DNA of 64,000 bases from Streptococcus sp. DD12 (lineage in GTDB: Bacteria; Bacillota; Bacilli; Lactobacillales; Streptococcaceae), in NCBI RefSeq assembly GCF_001578885.1, contig NZ_KQ969495.1, positions 217,512 through 281,511 on the forward strand, in the 5' to 3' direction. Position 1 is the first letter of the stretch; the number at the start of each line of letters is the position of its first letter. Under the pieces are notes generated by a model. The model saw nothing but the letters and a program-made list of their open reading frames with translations, did no database searches and was not told the origin of the DNA. Position numbers and translations under genes: made by a program. This document shows positions 9,740 through 18,734 of this stretch, in pieces.

Positions 9740-9773
9740 AACACTTTAAATAAGGGGTAGGAGGACTTGTCCA

Positions 9774-9818
9774 ATGACACTACATATCTCTCGGTACAAA
9801 AATGGAGACACCAAATAG
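9774..9818 (+). CDS. RYKNGD peptide 3 (14 aa)
   Basis: MTLHISRYKNGDTK. ATG at 9774, AGGAGG (9759-9764) 9 nt upstream. Core codons CGG TAC AAA AAT GGA GAC. The start lies 82 nt after that of peptide 2. N- and C-terminal flanks are unlike those of its neighbours. Function unknown. Confidence 0.8.
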   Translation: MTLHISRYKNGDTK

Positions 9819-9857
9819 ACAGTAGGCATGTGTTGGCTTTCATTAGGAGGTAGCGAT

Positions 9858-9920
9858 ATGTTGGGAAATTTAGGACGCTACAAAAACGGAGACTCTAATA
9901 ACTGCATTGTCCCTCAATAA
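9858..9920 (+). CDS. RYKNGD peptide 4 (20 aa)
   Basis: MLGNLGRYKNGDSNNCIVPQ, the longest of the set and the only one with a cysteine. ATG at 9858, TAGGAGG (9844-9850) 7 nt upstream. Core codons CGC TAC AAA AAC GGA GAC. The start lies 84 nt after that of peptide 3. Function unknown. Confidence 0.8.
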   Translation: MLGNLGRYKNGDSNNCIVPQ

Positions 9921-9926
9921 GACGAT

Positions 9927-9945
9927 GGAGGTTAGTCCAATGTAA
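9927..9945 (+). other. Start-stop minimal ORF with strong ribosome site
   Basis: GGAGG (9927-9931) is followed 8 nt later by ATG TAA (9940-9945). The start falls 82 nt after that of peptide 4, where the next unit would be expected. The context GGAGGttagtccaATG resembles that of peptide 3. It is either a decayed unit or a start-stop element that primes translation of peptide 5, whose own ribosome site is weaker. Confidence 0.45.
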
Positions 9946-9981
9946 TCCCATAGAGACAAAACAGATGAGCGAGGTATCTTT

Positions 9982-10029
9982 ATGCTACAATTCACTGTCA
10001 GTCGGTACAAAAATGGAGACAGCTACTAG
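9982..10029 (+). CDS. RYKNGD peptide 5 (15 aa)
   Basis: MLQFTVSRYKNGDSY. ATG at 9982 with only GAGG (9971-9974) as ribosome site. Core codons CGG TAC AAA AAT GGA GAC, the same as peptide 3. It is in a third reading frame. Function unknown. Confidence 0.75.
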   Translation: MLQFTVSRYKNGDSY

Positions 10030-10052
10030 ATTTCTTCCTTATGAGTTGAAAT

Positions 10053-10084
10053 GGAGGTGGCCATTGAACAACGAAACAACTTAA
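10053..10084 (+). other. Possible terminal unit with TTG start, lacking the core
   Basis: GGAGG (10053-10057) is followed by a TTG at 10064 opening six codons (MNNETT) and a stop. The TTG lies 82 nt after the start of peptide 5, keeping the spacing of the array, and its surroundings resemble the start-stop unit at 9927. It lacks RYKNGD. It may be a degenerate last unit or not translated. Confidence 0.25.
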
Positions 10085-10113
10085 AAGACGAGAGTGTGCA
10101 CTCGTCTTTTTTT
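10084..10113 (+). terminator. Terminator of the RYKNGD array
   Basis: AAAGACGAG (10084-10092) pairs with CTCGTCTTT (10101-10109), followed by more T. It ends a transcript of about 560 nt that holds only the small peptides. Confidence 0.9.
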
Positions 10114-10134
10114 GTGTTCTCTTTTTTGGCTGAC

Positions 10135-10161
10135 AAAAAAACCATCTGGTAGCAGATGGTT
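10135..10161 (-). terminator. Terminator of the serine dehydratase operon
   Basis: AACCATCTG-gtag-CAGATGGTT with A7 on its left, which on the minus strand is a T run after the stem. It follows the stop codon of sdaAA. Confidence 0.9.
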
Positions 10162-10177
10162 GCAGTATGTGGTAATT

Positions 10178-11047
10178 TTACCCAAAGATTTGCTTGGCCA
10201 AGGCTTTGCCTTTTGGCGTTGCAGCTAGGCCACCTTCAGCTGTTTCTCGAAAGGCAGTTGGCATGGCAGACCCCACTTGGTACATGGCATCCACGACTTG
10301 ATCAACTGGAATCGCTGACTCGATGCCTGCCAGCGCCATATCCGCTGCCACAAGAGCAAAGCTAGCGCCCATGGCATTTCGTTTGACACAGGGAACTTCA
10401 ACAAGACCTGCAACTGGGTCACAAATTAGACCTAGCATGTTTTTTAGGACAAAACAAATCGCTTGGCTGGCTTGAAAAGGCGTGCCCCCAGCCGCCATAG
10501 TAATCGCTGCGGCGGACATGGCAGATGCAGAGCCGACTTCGGCTTGACAGCCACCTTCGGCCCCTGAGATAGAAGCGTTATTGGCAATGACCAGACCAAA
10601 GGCTCCAGCAGTAAACAAAAAGTCTAATTGTTGGGGGATGCTTAGGTCGAGCTTGTCGATTGCTGTGGTTAAGACAGCTGGTAGACAACCTGCAGAACCC
10701 GCGGTAGGTGTGGCACAGACAAGCCCCATTTTGGCATTGGATTCATTAACAGCCATAGCGTTTCTCGCAGCTCCTAGCACAGCAGTGCCAGCCAATGTTT
10801 TGCCTCTTTTGAGGTAAGTGTCCAACTTAGCAGCGTCGCCTCCGGTCAAACCGGTTGGTGATTTTTCAGGGGATAAACCTGTGACAACGGAAGCTTTCAT
10901 CACTTCAAGATTACGTGTCATGAGGTCAATAATTTCGAAACGTTCCCGACCAGTGAGCTCTTGTTCAGTTGCAATCATGAGTTCGGCAATATTTCCTTGA
11001 TAGTCACGGTCAGCTTGTTGCACTAATTCTTCAATGGTATAAAACAT
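10178..11047 (-). CDS. sdaAA: L-serine dehydratase, iron-sulfur-dependent, alpha subunit
   Basis: With the beta subunit, deaminates L-serine to pyruvate and ammonia using a [4Fe-4S] cluster. 289 residues. Cysteines likely to hold the cluster are seen in VCATPTAGSAGCLPAV, GGCQAEVGSA and ICDPVAGLVEVPCVKRNAMG. It is the second gene of a two-gene operon, 11 bp after sdaAB. Confidence 0.95.
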   Translation of the reverse strand: MFYTIEELVQQADRDYQGNIAELMIATEQELTGRERFEIIDLMTRNLEVMKASVVTGLSPEKSPTGLTGGDAAKLDTYLKRGKTLAGTAVLGAARNAMAVNESNAKMGLVCATPTAGSAGCLPAVLTTAIDKLDLSIPQQLDFLFTAGAFGLVIANNASISGAEGGCQAEVGSASAMSAAAITMAAGGTPFQASQAICFVLKNMLGLICDPVAGLVEVPCVKRNAMGASFALVAADMALAGIESAIPVDQVVDAMYQVGSAMPTAFRETAEGGLAATPKGKALAKQIFG

Positions 11048-11058
11048 AGCAACTCCTC

Positions 11059-11730
11059 TTAACTGAAAAAGTTCACATTGTGTAGATGGGGGATTTTAGC
11101 GATATCTGCCACAGCCTCATCACACTGGTGTGAGTCAACTTCGATAATCATGATGGCTTTTTCACCGGCATTTTCTCGTGTGACGGTCATCTGTGCGATA
11201 TTGATGCCATAACTAGACAAACTATCCGTAACCAAAGCAATCATGCCCGGGATATCTTGGTGGACAATGATAAGTGTCGGGGTGTTCATTTTGAGATTGA
11301 CTGCAAAACCATTGATTTCAGTCACTTGGATATTACCACCTCCGATAGAAACGCCTGTCGCGGTCAAGGTTTTATGGGCGTTTTTGAGGGTAATCCGCGT
11401 GGTGTTTGGGTGAGGGGCGTTACTGTCTTTGTTGATTTTCCAGTAGACCTTGATGCCTTTTTCTCGAGCGATATCCAAAGATTTTGGGATATCAGGGTTG
11501 TCGGTATCCATTCCCAGGACACCAGCCACTAGGGCCACATCGGTGCCATGGCCACGATAGGTTTTGGCAAAAGAGTTAAAGAGCTGAAATTCAACTTCTG
11601 TAGGTGTCTCCCCAAAGATAGCAGAAACGATTTTGCCGATGCGCACAGCCCCAGCAGTATGACTAGAAGAAGGGCCGACCATTACAGGGCCGATAATGTC
11701 AAAAACAGATTGAAATTTTAAACTTTTCAT
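11059..11730 (-). CDS. sdaAB: L-serine dehydratase, iron-sulfur-dependent, beta subunit
   Basis: 223 residues. The N-terminal part has IIGPVMVGPSSSHTAGAVRIG, the conserved substrate/anion loop of the family; the C-terminal third is an ACT domain (IIVHQDIPGMIALVTDSLSSYG) that usually binds serine as regulator. The start is the ATG at 11730 after a GAGG site; an upstream in-frame TTG/ATG region to 11772 overlaps the promoter. First gene of the sdaAB-sdaAA operon. Confidence 0.95.
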   Translation of the reverse strand: MKSLKFQSVFDIIGPVMVGPSSSHTAGAVRIGKIVSAIFGETPTEVEFQLFNSFAKTYRGHGTDVALVAGVLGMDTDNPDIPKSLDIAREKGIKVYWKINKDSNAPHPNTTRITLKNAHKTLTATGVSIGGGNIQVTEINGFAVNLKMNTPTLIIVHQDIPGMIALVTDSLSSYGINIAQMTVTRENAGEKAIMIIEVDSHQCDEAVADIAKIPHLHNVNFFS

Positions 11731-11861
11731 AGTAAGCCTCATCCTATTGTAATCGTATTCACAGTATACCACGAATCGTCACGAATAGCTTTATCGAGCT
11801 TGTGCAAATTTTTAAAAAAATCAACAATTTTTACTTGCATTATTCTTAAATCGTGATATAC

Positions 11862-11888
11862 TTAACCGGTAAACATTTAACCAGTTAA
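11862..11888. promoter_or_regulatory. Two AdcR zinc-repressor boxes
   Basis: TTAACCGGTAAA (11862-11873) and TTAACCAGTTAA (11877-11888), 3 bp apart, fit the streptococcal AdcR operator TTAACnnGTTAA with one and zero mismatches. They lie 20-46 bp before the adcA start, so adcA should be repressed when zinc is sufficient. Confidence 0.9.
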
Positions 11889-11907
11889 TCATTAGGAGGT
11901 TATTAAC

Positions 11908-13416
11908 ATGAAAAAACTAGGGCTTTTAGCTCTTTCTTTATTTAGCTGGCTTGTTGTCGGGCAATTCTTTGCGCCCCAAAAGGTTTCAGCTGATGATAAA
12001 ATCAAGGTCGTCACCACCTTTTACCCTGTCTATGAGTTCACCAAAGCCGTGACAGGAGATCAGGCTGATGTGTCCATGCTGATGAAAGCAGGAACTGAGC
12101 CCCACGACTTTGACCCGTCAACTAAAGATGTGGCTAAGATCTCAGATGCGGATGTCTTTGTCTACTTAGACCCTAACATGGAAACCTGGGAGCCAAAGGT
12201 TATCAAGTCCATTGATAAAAAGAATCTTACGGTTATCCAAGCCACAGGTGATATGCTCTTAGCACCAGGTGTTGCTGAAGAGGAAGAAGAAGGCCATGAA
12301 GGGCATACCCATGCTTATGACCCTCACGTTTGGTTATCCCCTAAACGGGCTATAACATTGGTCAATAACATTCGGGATGCTTTGATTGCTAAATACCCTG
12401 ACAAAAAAGACAGCTTTACAGCCAATGCGAAAGCTTATACAGACAAATTGTCTCAACTGGATAAAGAGTACACAGAAGCCTTGTCAAACGCTAAACAAAA
12501 AAGCTTTGTGACGCAACATGCGGCATTTGGCTACCTGGCTTTGGACTATGGTCTTAACCAAATCGCTATCTCTGGTGTCTCACCAGACACAGAACCATCT
12601 GCCAAACGTTTGGCTTCCTTGTCTAAGTACATCAAAAAATACGACATTCAATACATTTACTTTGAAGAAAATGCCTCAAGCAAGGTTTCAAAAACCTTGG
12701 CGAAAGAAGCAGGGGTTAAAACAGCAGTTTTAAATCCGCTGGAAAGCTTAACCAACAAAGAGCTGAAATCTGGGGAAGATTACTTCTCTGTCATGAAAGA
12801 AAACCTAAAATCTCTCAAGAAGACGACAGACAAGGCTGGTAAAGAAATTGAGCCAGAAACAGATACTAAAAAAACAGTGGCTAATGGCTACTTTAAAGAC
12901 AAAGACATCAAAAACCGCACCTTGTCTGATTGGACCGGTGACTGGCAGTCTGTTTATCCTTACTTGCAAGACGGTAGCTTAGATGGTGTTTGGGATTACA
13001 AGGCCAAATCTAAAAAAGACCAGTCTGCAGAAGCATATAAAGCTTACTATGAGACAGGTTATAAAACGGATGTTTCTGCCATTAGTATCAATGGCAAAAA
13101 GAACACCATGACTTTCACCGTCAATGGTGAAAAGAAAACCTACACCTATACCTACAAAGGCTACAAGGTCTTAACCTATAAAAAAGGCAATCGAGGTGTG
13201 CGTTACCTCTTCGAGGCCAAAGAAGCTGACGCTGGTAACTTTAAATACATTCAGTTTAGCGACCACAATATCGCACCAACCAAGGCAGAACACTTCCATA
13301 TCTTTATGGGAGGGGAAAGCCAAGAGAAACTGCTTGAAGAAATGGATAATTGGCCAACCTATTATCCTGCTAAATTGACTGGGCATGAAATCGCTCAAGA
13401 GATGATTGCTCACTAA
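11908..13416 (+). CDS. adcA: Zinc-binding protein AdcA with C-terminal ZinT domain
   Basis: Captures extracellular zinc for the AdcBC importer. 502 residues: signal peptide to about residue 28, a cluster A-I metal-binding domain (VVTTFYPVYEFT, a His/Glu-rich loop EEEEEGHEGHTHAYDPHVW, TQHAAFGYLALDYGL) and, from about residue 320, a ZinT domain (LSDWTGDWQSVYPYL, YIQFSDHNIAPTKAEHFHIF). The signal peptide has no cysteine, so there is no lipobox, unlike pneumococcal AdcA but like S. pyogenes AdcA. adcBC are not next to it. Confidence 0.95.
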   Translation: MKKLGLLALSLFSWLVVGQFFAPQKVSADDKIKVVTTFYPVYEFTKAVTGDQADVSMLMKAGTEPHDFDPSTKDVAKISDADVFVYLDPNMETWEPKVIKSIDKKNLTVIQATGDMLLAPGVAEEEEEGHEGHTHAYDPHVWLSPKRAITLVNNIRDALIAKYPDKKDSFTANAKAYTDKLSQLDKEYTEALSNAKQKSFVTQHAAFGYLALDYGLNQIAISGVSPDTEPSAKRLASLSKYIKKYDIQYIYFEENASSKVSKTLAKEAGVKTAVLNPLESLTNKELKSGEDYFSVMKENLKSLKKTTDKAGKEIEPETDTKKTVANGYFKDKDIKNRTLSDWTGDWQSVYPYLQDGSLDGVWDYKAKSKKDQSAEAYKAYYETGYKTDVSAISINGKKNTMTFTVNGEKKTYTYTYKGYKVLTYKKGNRGVRYLFEAKEADAGNFKYIQFSDHNIAPTKAEHFHIFMGGESQEKLLEEMDNWPTYYPAKLTGHEIAQEMIAH

Positions 13417-13424
13417 GCTGACAA

Positions 13425-13454
13425 AAACCTCGCATTGACAGGGCGGGGTTTTTA
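13425..13454 (+). terminator. Terminator of adcA
   Basis: AAAACCtCGC and GCGgGGTTTTT form a G/C-rich stem with a T run, 9 bp after the adcA stop. Confidence 0.75.
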
Positions 13455-13488
13455 GGTTAGACTACTTTTAATACGAAAGGAGTTCGCT

Positions 13489-14049
13489 ATGTCTTTTTCT
13501 GAACATTATTTTTACAGCCAATTAGACTTATTCCCAGCTCAGCAATTGCCACAAATCCGTGAGAGCCTTAGTGAGGTGACCAAGGAGCAAGAGGACCGTA
13601 TTCTAGCCACAGAATTCAAAAGTCCGACACGCGCCTTGCTCTTATCTCTATCGGCCGGTTATCTTGGACTTGACCGCTACTACAATGAAGATATCGGTCT
13701 AGGTGTCGGTAAGAGCGTCTTGTTTGGTCTGGGTGTCTTGCTTGGGATTATTCCTGTCATTGGTATTATCGGCCTTTTGTTGCTTTTGGCGGATGCTATT
13801 TGGGCTTTGGTAGATTGGTTTTTGATTGTCAAAGCCGTGAAAGCTAAGAATGGGCAACGGTTGACAAGTGCCCTAAACGGATATGTTGGCCTCCCTGCAG
13901 GCTATGCGGTGCCTGGTCAAGAAGCTTTTGGTCAACCAACCAATGCGCCATTTGCTGGACAACCCCATCAAGTGCCTTTCCAACCTCAAGCGCAAGAACC
14001 TTTTGTCGGTTCGCAAACCCCACAGAACTCGCAAGAGTCAAACCTTTAG
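13489..14049 (+). CDS. TM2 domain membrane protein
   Basis: 186 residues. A soluble N-terminal stretch of about 50 residues is followed by a TM2 module: SPTRALLLSLSAGYLGLDRYY gives the first helix with the conserved G-x-x-G-x-x-x-x-Y-Y pattern, then two more hydrophobic segments around residues 75-120. The C-terminal 55 residues are rich in Gln, Pro, Ala and Phe and probably disordered. Family function is unknown. Confidence 0.8.
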   Translation: MSFSEHYFYSQLDLFPAQQLPQIRESLSEVTKEQEDRILATEFKSPTRALLLSLSAGYLGLDRYYNEDIGLGVGKSVLFGLGVLLGIIPVIGIIGLLLLLADAIWALVDWFLIVKAVKAKNGQRLTSALNGYVGLPAGYAVPGQEAFGQPTNAPFAGQPHQVPFQPQAQEPFVGSQTPQNSQESNL

Positions 14050-14070
14050 TCAGACAAATGTCGGCATACT

Positions 14071-14111
14071 TGCTATAATAACAGCGTCTCAGTTTTGGGG
14101 CGCTGTTTTTT
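14071..14111 (+). promoter_or_regulatory. Nested promoter and terminator before the NAD(P)-binding gene
   Basis: An extended -10 TGcTATAAT (14071-14079) abuts a hairpin AACAGCG (14080-14086) / CGCTGTT (14101-14107) with T run. Transcripts from upstream carry both arms and should end here, while those started at this promoter begin inside the 5' arm and escape. Confidence 0.6.
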
Positions 14112-14124
14112 GAAAGGAGACCAG

Positions 14125-14763
14125 ATGAAAGTATTTGTGGCAGGAGCTACGGGACGGGTAGCCCAAGTGCTGATAGAGGATTTGCTAAGTCAGGGGCATC
14201 AGGTGGTAGCTGGAACGCGGCAAGTCAATCGTTTGCCTCATAAGGAGGGGTTGATAGCGGTGACTTTGGAGTTAACCAGCCCAATCCCTGAACTGACAAA
14301 ACTCTTGCAAGGAGTGGATGCTGTTTATTTTACGGCAGGTTCTCGTGGCAAGGAGTTATTGGCCGTGGATGCTTTTGGCGCAGTTGCCTTGATGCAAGCT
14401 GCCCAGCTAGCTGGCGTCAAGCGATTTATCATGTTGAGCAGTTTATTTTCACTGACGCCTGAGGCATGGCAAAATCCCAAGCTCTCGTCCTTGCGGGATT
14501 ATCTGATGGCCAAGTATTTTGCAGATGATTGGTTGATGCATCGATCGGGCCTAGATTATACGATTTTACAAGCAGGAGCTCTCGAAGAAGCCCAAGAAGC
14601 GACAGGTCTGGTTAGTTTTCAGGTCGAGCAATTCAGCCGGAATAGCATTCCCAATGTGGCAGCAGTTTTGGCGGCAGTCTTAACAGCTGATAATACCATT
14701 GGAAAAGTTATCGCTATGGGAGATGGGGAAAAACCTCTCATCCAAGCGGTCAAAGAGGTGTGA
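14125..14763 (+). CDS. NAD(P)-binding oxidoreductase-like protein
   Basis: 212 residues of the atypical short-chain/NmrA-like group. VFVAGATGRVAQVLIEDL is the dinucleotide-binding glycine motif; a serine-rich LSSLFSL follows at residue 110 and a YTILQAGAL segment at residue 150. The start is the ATG at 14125, after GAAAGGAGA. The substrate is unknown. It is translationally close to the SGNH hydrolase gene, whose ATG starts 1 bp after its stop. Confidence 0.75.
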   Translation: MKVFVAGATGRVAQVLIEDLLSQGHQVVAGTRQVNRLPHKEGLIAVTLELTSPIPELTKLLQGVDAVYFTAGSRGKELLAVDAFGAVALMQAAQLAGVKRFIMLSSLFSLTPEAWQNPKLSSLRDYLMAKYFADDWLMHRSGLDYTILQAGALEEAQEATGLVSFQVEQFSRNSIPNVAAVLAAVLTADNTIGKVIAMGDGEKPLIQAVKEV

Positions 14764-14764
14764 T

Positions 14765-15403
14765 ATGAGTCTCTCACGCAACCAAACGCGCTATCATGAA
14801 CGCCTCTTGCAAGTCGAGCAAGAACATTTGTGGAAACGTTATGCACGACTCAACCAACTGGTTCCTGCAGGAGGCACTGTTTTTCTTGGGGATTCACTGG
14901 TCGAGTATTGCCCTATCTCAGAACTGTTAACCCTCGATGGCCCTGTCTATAATCGGGGTGTTCATGGTACCACGACCTTGGATATTTTAAAGCATTTGGA
15001 CGAGCAGTTGCTCGGGCTAAAGCCCAAACGCGTCATCCTTTGGGTGGGCATCAATGATTTAAGGATTTATAGTCCAGAGCAAACGCTGGAAAATATCAAG
15101 CGTCTGGTGGAGGCCATTCGTCAAGCCCTGCCTGACTGTAGCATTTTCATGCAAAGTCTCCTTCCCGTTAATTTTGAACGCTTTCCCAGAGATCAAAAAG
15201 GGCGTAACAGTCAGACCATTGCCCAAGTCAATGCGGGCCTTTGCGATTTGGTTGACCAGGTCTTCTTTGTGCCTGAAGCGCTTTTTGATGAAGAAGGCCG
15301 TTTGCAACAAAACTTGAGTGTAGACGGGCTCCACCTGACGGTTGACGGCTATTTGCCACTGATTCAGGCTTGGTCTGATTATTTCAAGGCTAGCATTTCC
15401 TAG
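14765..15403 (+). CDS. SGNH/GDSL-family hydrolase
   Basis: 212 residues. All four blocks of the family are seen: FLGDSLVE (nucleophile serine), YNRGVHG, WVGINDL and the C-terminal DGLHLT with the catalytic Asp-His pair. No signal peptide, so it acts in the cytoplasm, probably on an ester of unknown nature. The start is the ATG at 14765, 1 bp after the stop of the gene before, so the two are likely coupled. Confidence 0.85.
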   Translation: MSLSRNQTRYHERLLQVEQEHLWKRYARLNQLVPAGGTVFLGDSLVEYCPISELLTLDGPVYNRGVHGTTTLDILKHLDEQLLGLKPKRVILWVGINDLRIYSPEQTLENIKRLVEAIRQALPDCSIFMQSLLPVNFERFPRDQKGRNSQTIAQVNAGLCDLVDQVFFVPEALFDEEGRLQQNLSVDGLHLTVDGYLPLIQAWSDYFKASIS

Positions 15404-15414
15404 TATAGTATCAG

Positions 15415-15442
15415 AAACTCCGATTTTAATAGGAGTTTTTTT
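15415..15442 (+). terminator. Terminator after the SGNH hydrolase gene
   Basis: AAACTCC (15415-15421) pairs with GGAGTTT (15432-15438) and is followed by T residues. Confidence 0.85.
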
Positions 15443-15466
15443 CTTTTTAGCTTGTTATACTCTTAG

Positions 15467-16933
<1,467 letters not shown>

Positions 16934-16948
16934 GTGCATTATTCTCAT

Positions 16949-16992
16949 AAAGAAGTTGAATTTTGACCAGATTAAAATTTGACTTCTTTTTT
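16949..16992 (+). terminator. Terminator of the 6-phospho-beta-glucosidase gene
   Basis: A long interrupted stem AAAGAAGT..AATTTT with AAAATT..ACTTCTTTTTT, 15 bp after the stop codon. Confidence 0.8.
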
Positions 16993-17039
16993 AATTTTCA
17001 GAAAATTTTCCACCTGATAAGGTATTTAAGTTATTTTTA

Positions 17040-17048
17040 TGCTATAAT
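17040..17048 (+). promoter_or_regulatory. Extended -10 of the opp operon
   Basis: TGcTATAAT (17040-17048) lies 30 bp before oppA. No good -35 is seen at 17 bp, which fits an extended -10 promoter. Confidence 0.65.
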
Positions 17049-17078
17049 GGACAACAAAAAAGACTTTCGGAGGAAACT

Positions 17079-18725
17079 ATGGGAAAAACAAGTTTTCTAA
17101 AACGTTCTCTGATGACTGCTGGACTTGCGATTGTAGCAGGGGTTACGCTCTCTGCCTGTCGTCAGAATGCATCAGAAGACACGTCGACGATTAACTGGTA
17201 TACGCCAACAGAAATTTTAACTTTGGATATGTCTAAAAATACAGACAGTTATTCCGCTTTGGCGATTGGAAACTCAGGGATGAACCTGCTTAGGCAAGGG
17301 AAAAATGGGACTTTGCAACCAGATGCGGCGACCTCTGTGACTGTGTCAGCGGATGGCTTGACCTACACAGCGACCTTGCGTGATGGCCTTAAATGGTCAG
17401 ATGGTTCGGATTTGACCGCTGAGGATTTTGTCTACAGCTGGCGACGGATTGTTGACCCTAAGACCGCATCTGAGTATGCTTACCTCGTTACTGATGCCCA
17501 TGTTAAAAATGCAGAAGAGGTTTTAAATGGGGAAAAACCTGTCTCAGAATTAGGGGTAAAAGCTGAAGGCAACAAGGTTATCTTTACATTAAGTGAACCC
17601 TCTCCTTTCTTTGAGGACCTCTTGAGTTTTGCTAACTTTGTCCCTCAAAAAGAAGCTTTCGTCAAAAAAGCTGGTAGCAACTATGGAACGACGTCAAAAG
17701 CCATGCTCTATTCTGGTGCCTATACGGTTAGCGATTGGAATGGAACCAATGGTTCTTGGACGCTTAAAAAGAATAAGTACTACTGGGATGCAAAACACGT
17801 CAAGACCAAGACCATTAATGTTCAGACCATCAAAAAACCAGATACTGCGGTCCAAATGTTTAAACGTGGGCAATTAGATATAGCAAATATTTCTAATACC
17901 CAACCCATGTATATTGCCAATGCTTCCAACCCTAGTGTGACAAAAGTTTCTGAGGCTGCTAGTGCCTATATGTCTTACAATTTGTCAGGCAGTGTGAAGC
18001 CTCTGATGAACACCAAGATTCGTCAAGCGCTCAATCTGGCGACTAATCGGGATGGTGTCGTTAAGGCAGCAATTGATACCGGTTCGGTGGCAGCACAAAG
18101 TCTCGTCCCTAAATCCCTAGAGACGCTGCCAAATGGTCAGGATTTATCAGATTACGTAGCGCCAGGCTATCACTATGACCCTAAAGAAGCGGCCAAACTC
18201 TTTAAAGAAGGTTTGGCGGAACTAGGAGTTAAGAGTATTAACCTAACGATTACAGCAGATTCAGAATCTCCAGCAGCAAAAGCAGCAGTAGACTATCTGC
18301 AACAGTCTTGGCAACAGGCTTTGCCAGGTTTGACCATTAACGAAAAGTTTGTCACCTTTAAGCAACGGGTAGCCGACTTGCAGTCACAAAACTACGAAGT
18401 CGCCCTCACCCTATGGGGTGGAGATTATCCAGAAGGGTCTACCTTCTACGGTCTCTTTAACAGCACGTCATCAAACAACTACGGTAAAGTCAATGACGCC
18501 AACTATGATGCCGTCTACAATAAGGCTATCTCCACAGATGCCATGGACAAGATGGCAGGGGCAGAAGATTATAAAGCTGCTGAAAAGATTCTCTATGATA
18601 ATGCTTACTACAATCCTCTCTATGCACGGTCATCAAGCGCCTTGCAAAACAAGAAAATCAAAGGCTTAATCCGTAACTCGACAGGTCTAAGCGTTGATTT
18701 CACCTATGCCTACAAAACCAAGTAA
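17079..18725 (+). CDS. oppA: Oligopeptide-binding lipoprotein
   Basis: Surface lipoprotein that captures oligopeptides for the Opp importer. 548 residues; the signal peptide ends in the lipobox LSAC (Cys27). It has typical family-5 solute-binding segments: LRDGLKWSDGSDLTAEDFVYSW near residue 100 and a C-terminal DYPEGSTFY. First gene of oppABCDF with short gaps, so one transcript is likely. In streptococci Opp also takes up signalling peptides. Confidence 0.95.
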   Translation: MGKTSFLKRSLMTAGLAIVAGVTLSACRQNASEDTSTINWYTPTEILTLDMSKNTDSYSALAIGNSGMNLLRQGKNGTLQPDAATSVTVSADGLTYTATLRDGLKWSDGSDLTAEDFVYSWRRIVDPKTASEYAYLVTDAHVKNAEEVLNGEKPVSELGVKAEGNKVIFTLSEPSPFFEDLLSFANFVPQKEAFVKKAGSNYGTTSKAMLYSGAYTVSDWNGTNGSWTLKKNKYYWDAKHVKTKTINVQTIKKPDTAVQMFKRGQLDIANISNTQPMYIANASNPSVTKVSEAASAYMSYNLSGSVKPLMNTKIRQALNLATNRDGVVKAAIDTGSVAAQSLVPKSLETLPNGQDLSDYVAPGYHYDPKEAAKLFKEGLAELGVKSINLTITADSESPAAKAAVDYLQQSWQQALPGLTINEKFVTFKQRVADLQSQNYEVALTLWGGDYPEGSTFYGLFNSTSSNNYGKVNDANYDAVYNKAISTDAMDKMAGAEDYKAAEKILYDNAYYNPLYARSSSALQNKKIKGLIRNSTGLSVDFTYAYKTK

Positions 18726-18734
18726 AGGAGCATT

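Noticed and set aside
9588..10030. RYKNGD array as a CRISPR array or simple DNA repeat
   Set aside because: The shared DNA is only about 18 bp, varies at third codon positions, always sits in an ORF with ribosome site, and no cas genes are near.
9965..10084. ORF of 39 codons starting at ATG 9965 across peptide 5
   Set aside because: No ribosome site, no match to the other units, and it reads the RYKNGD codons in a wrong frame.
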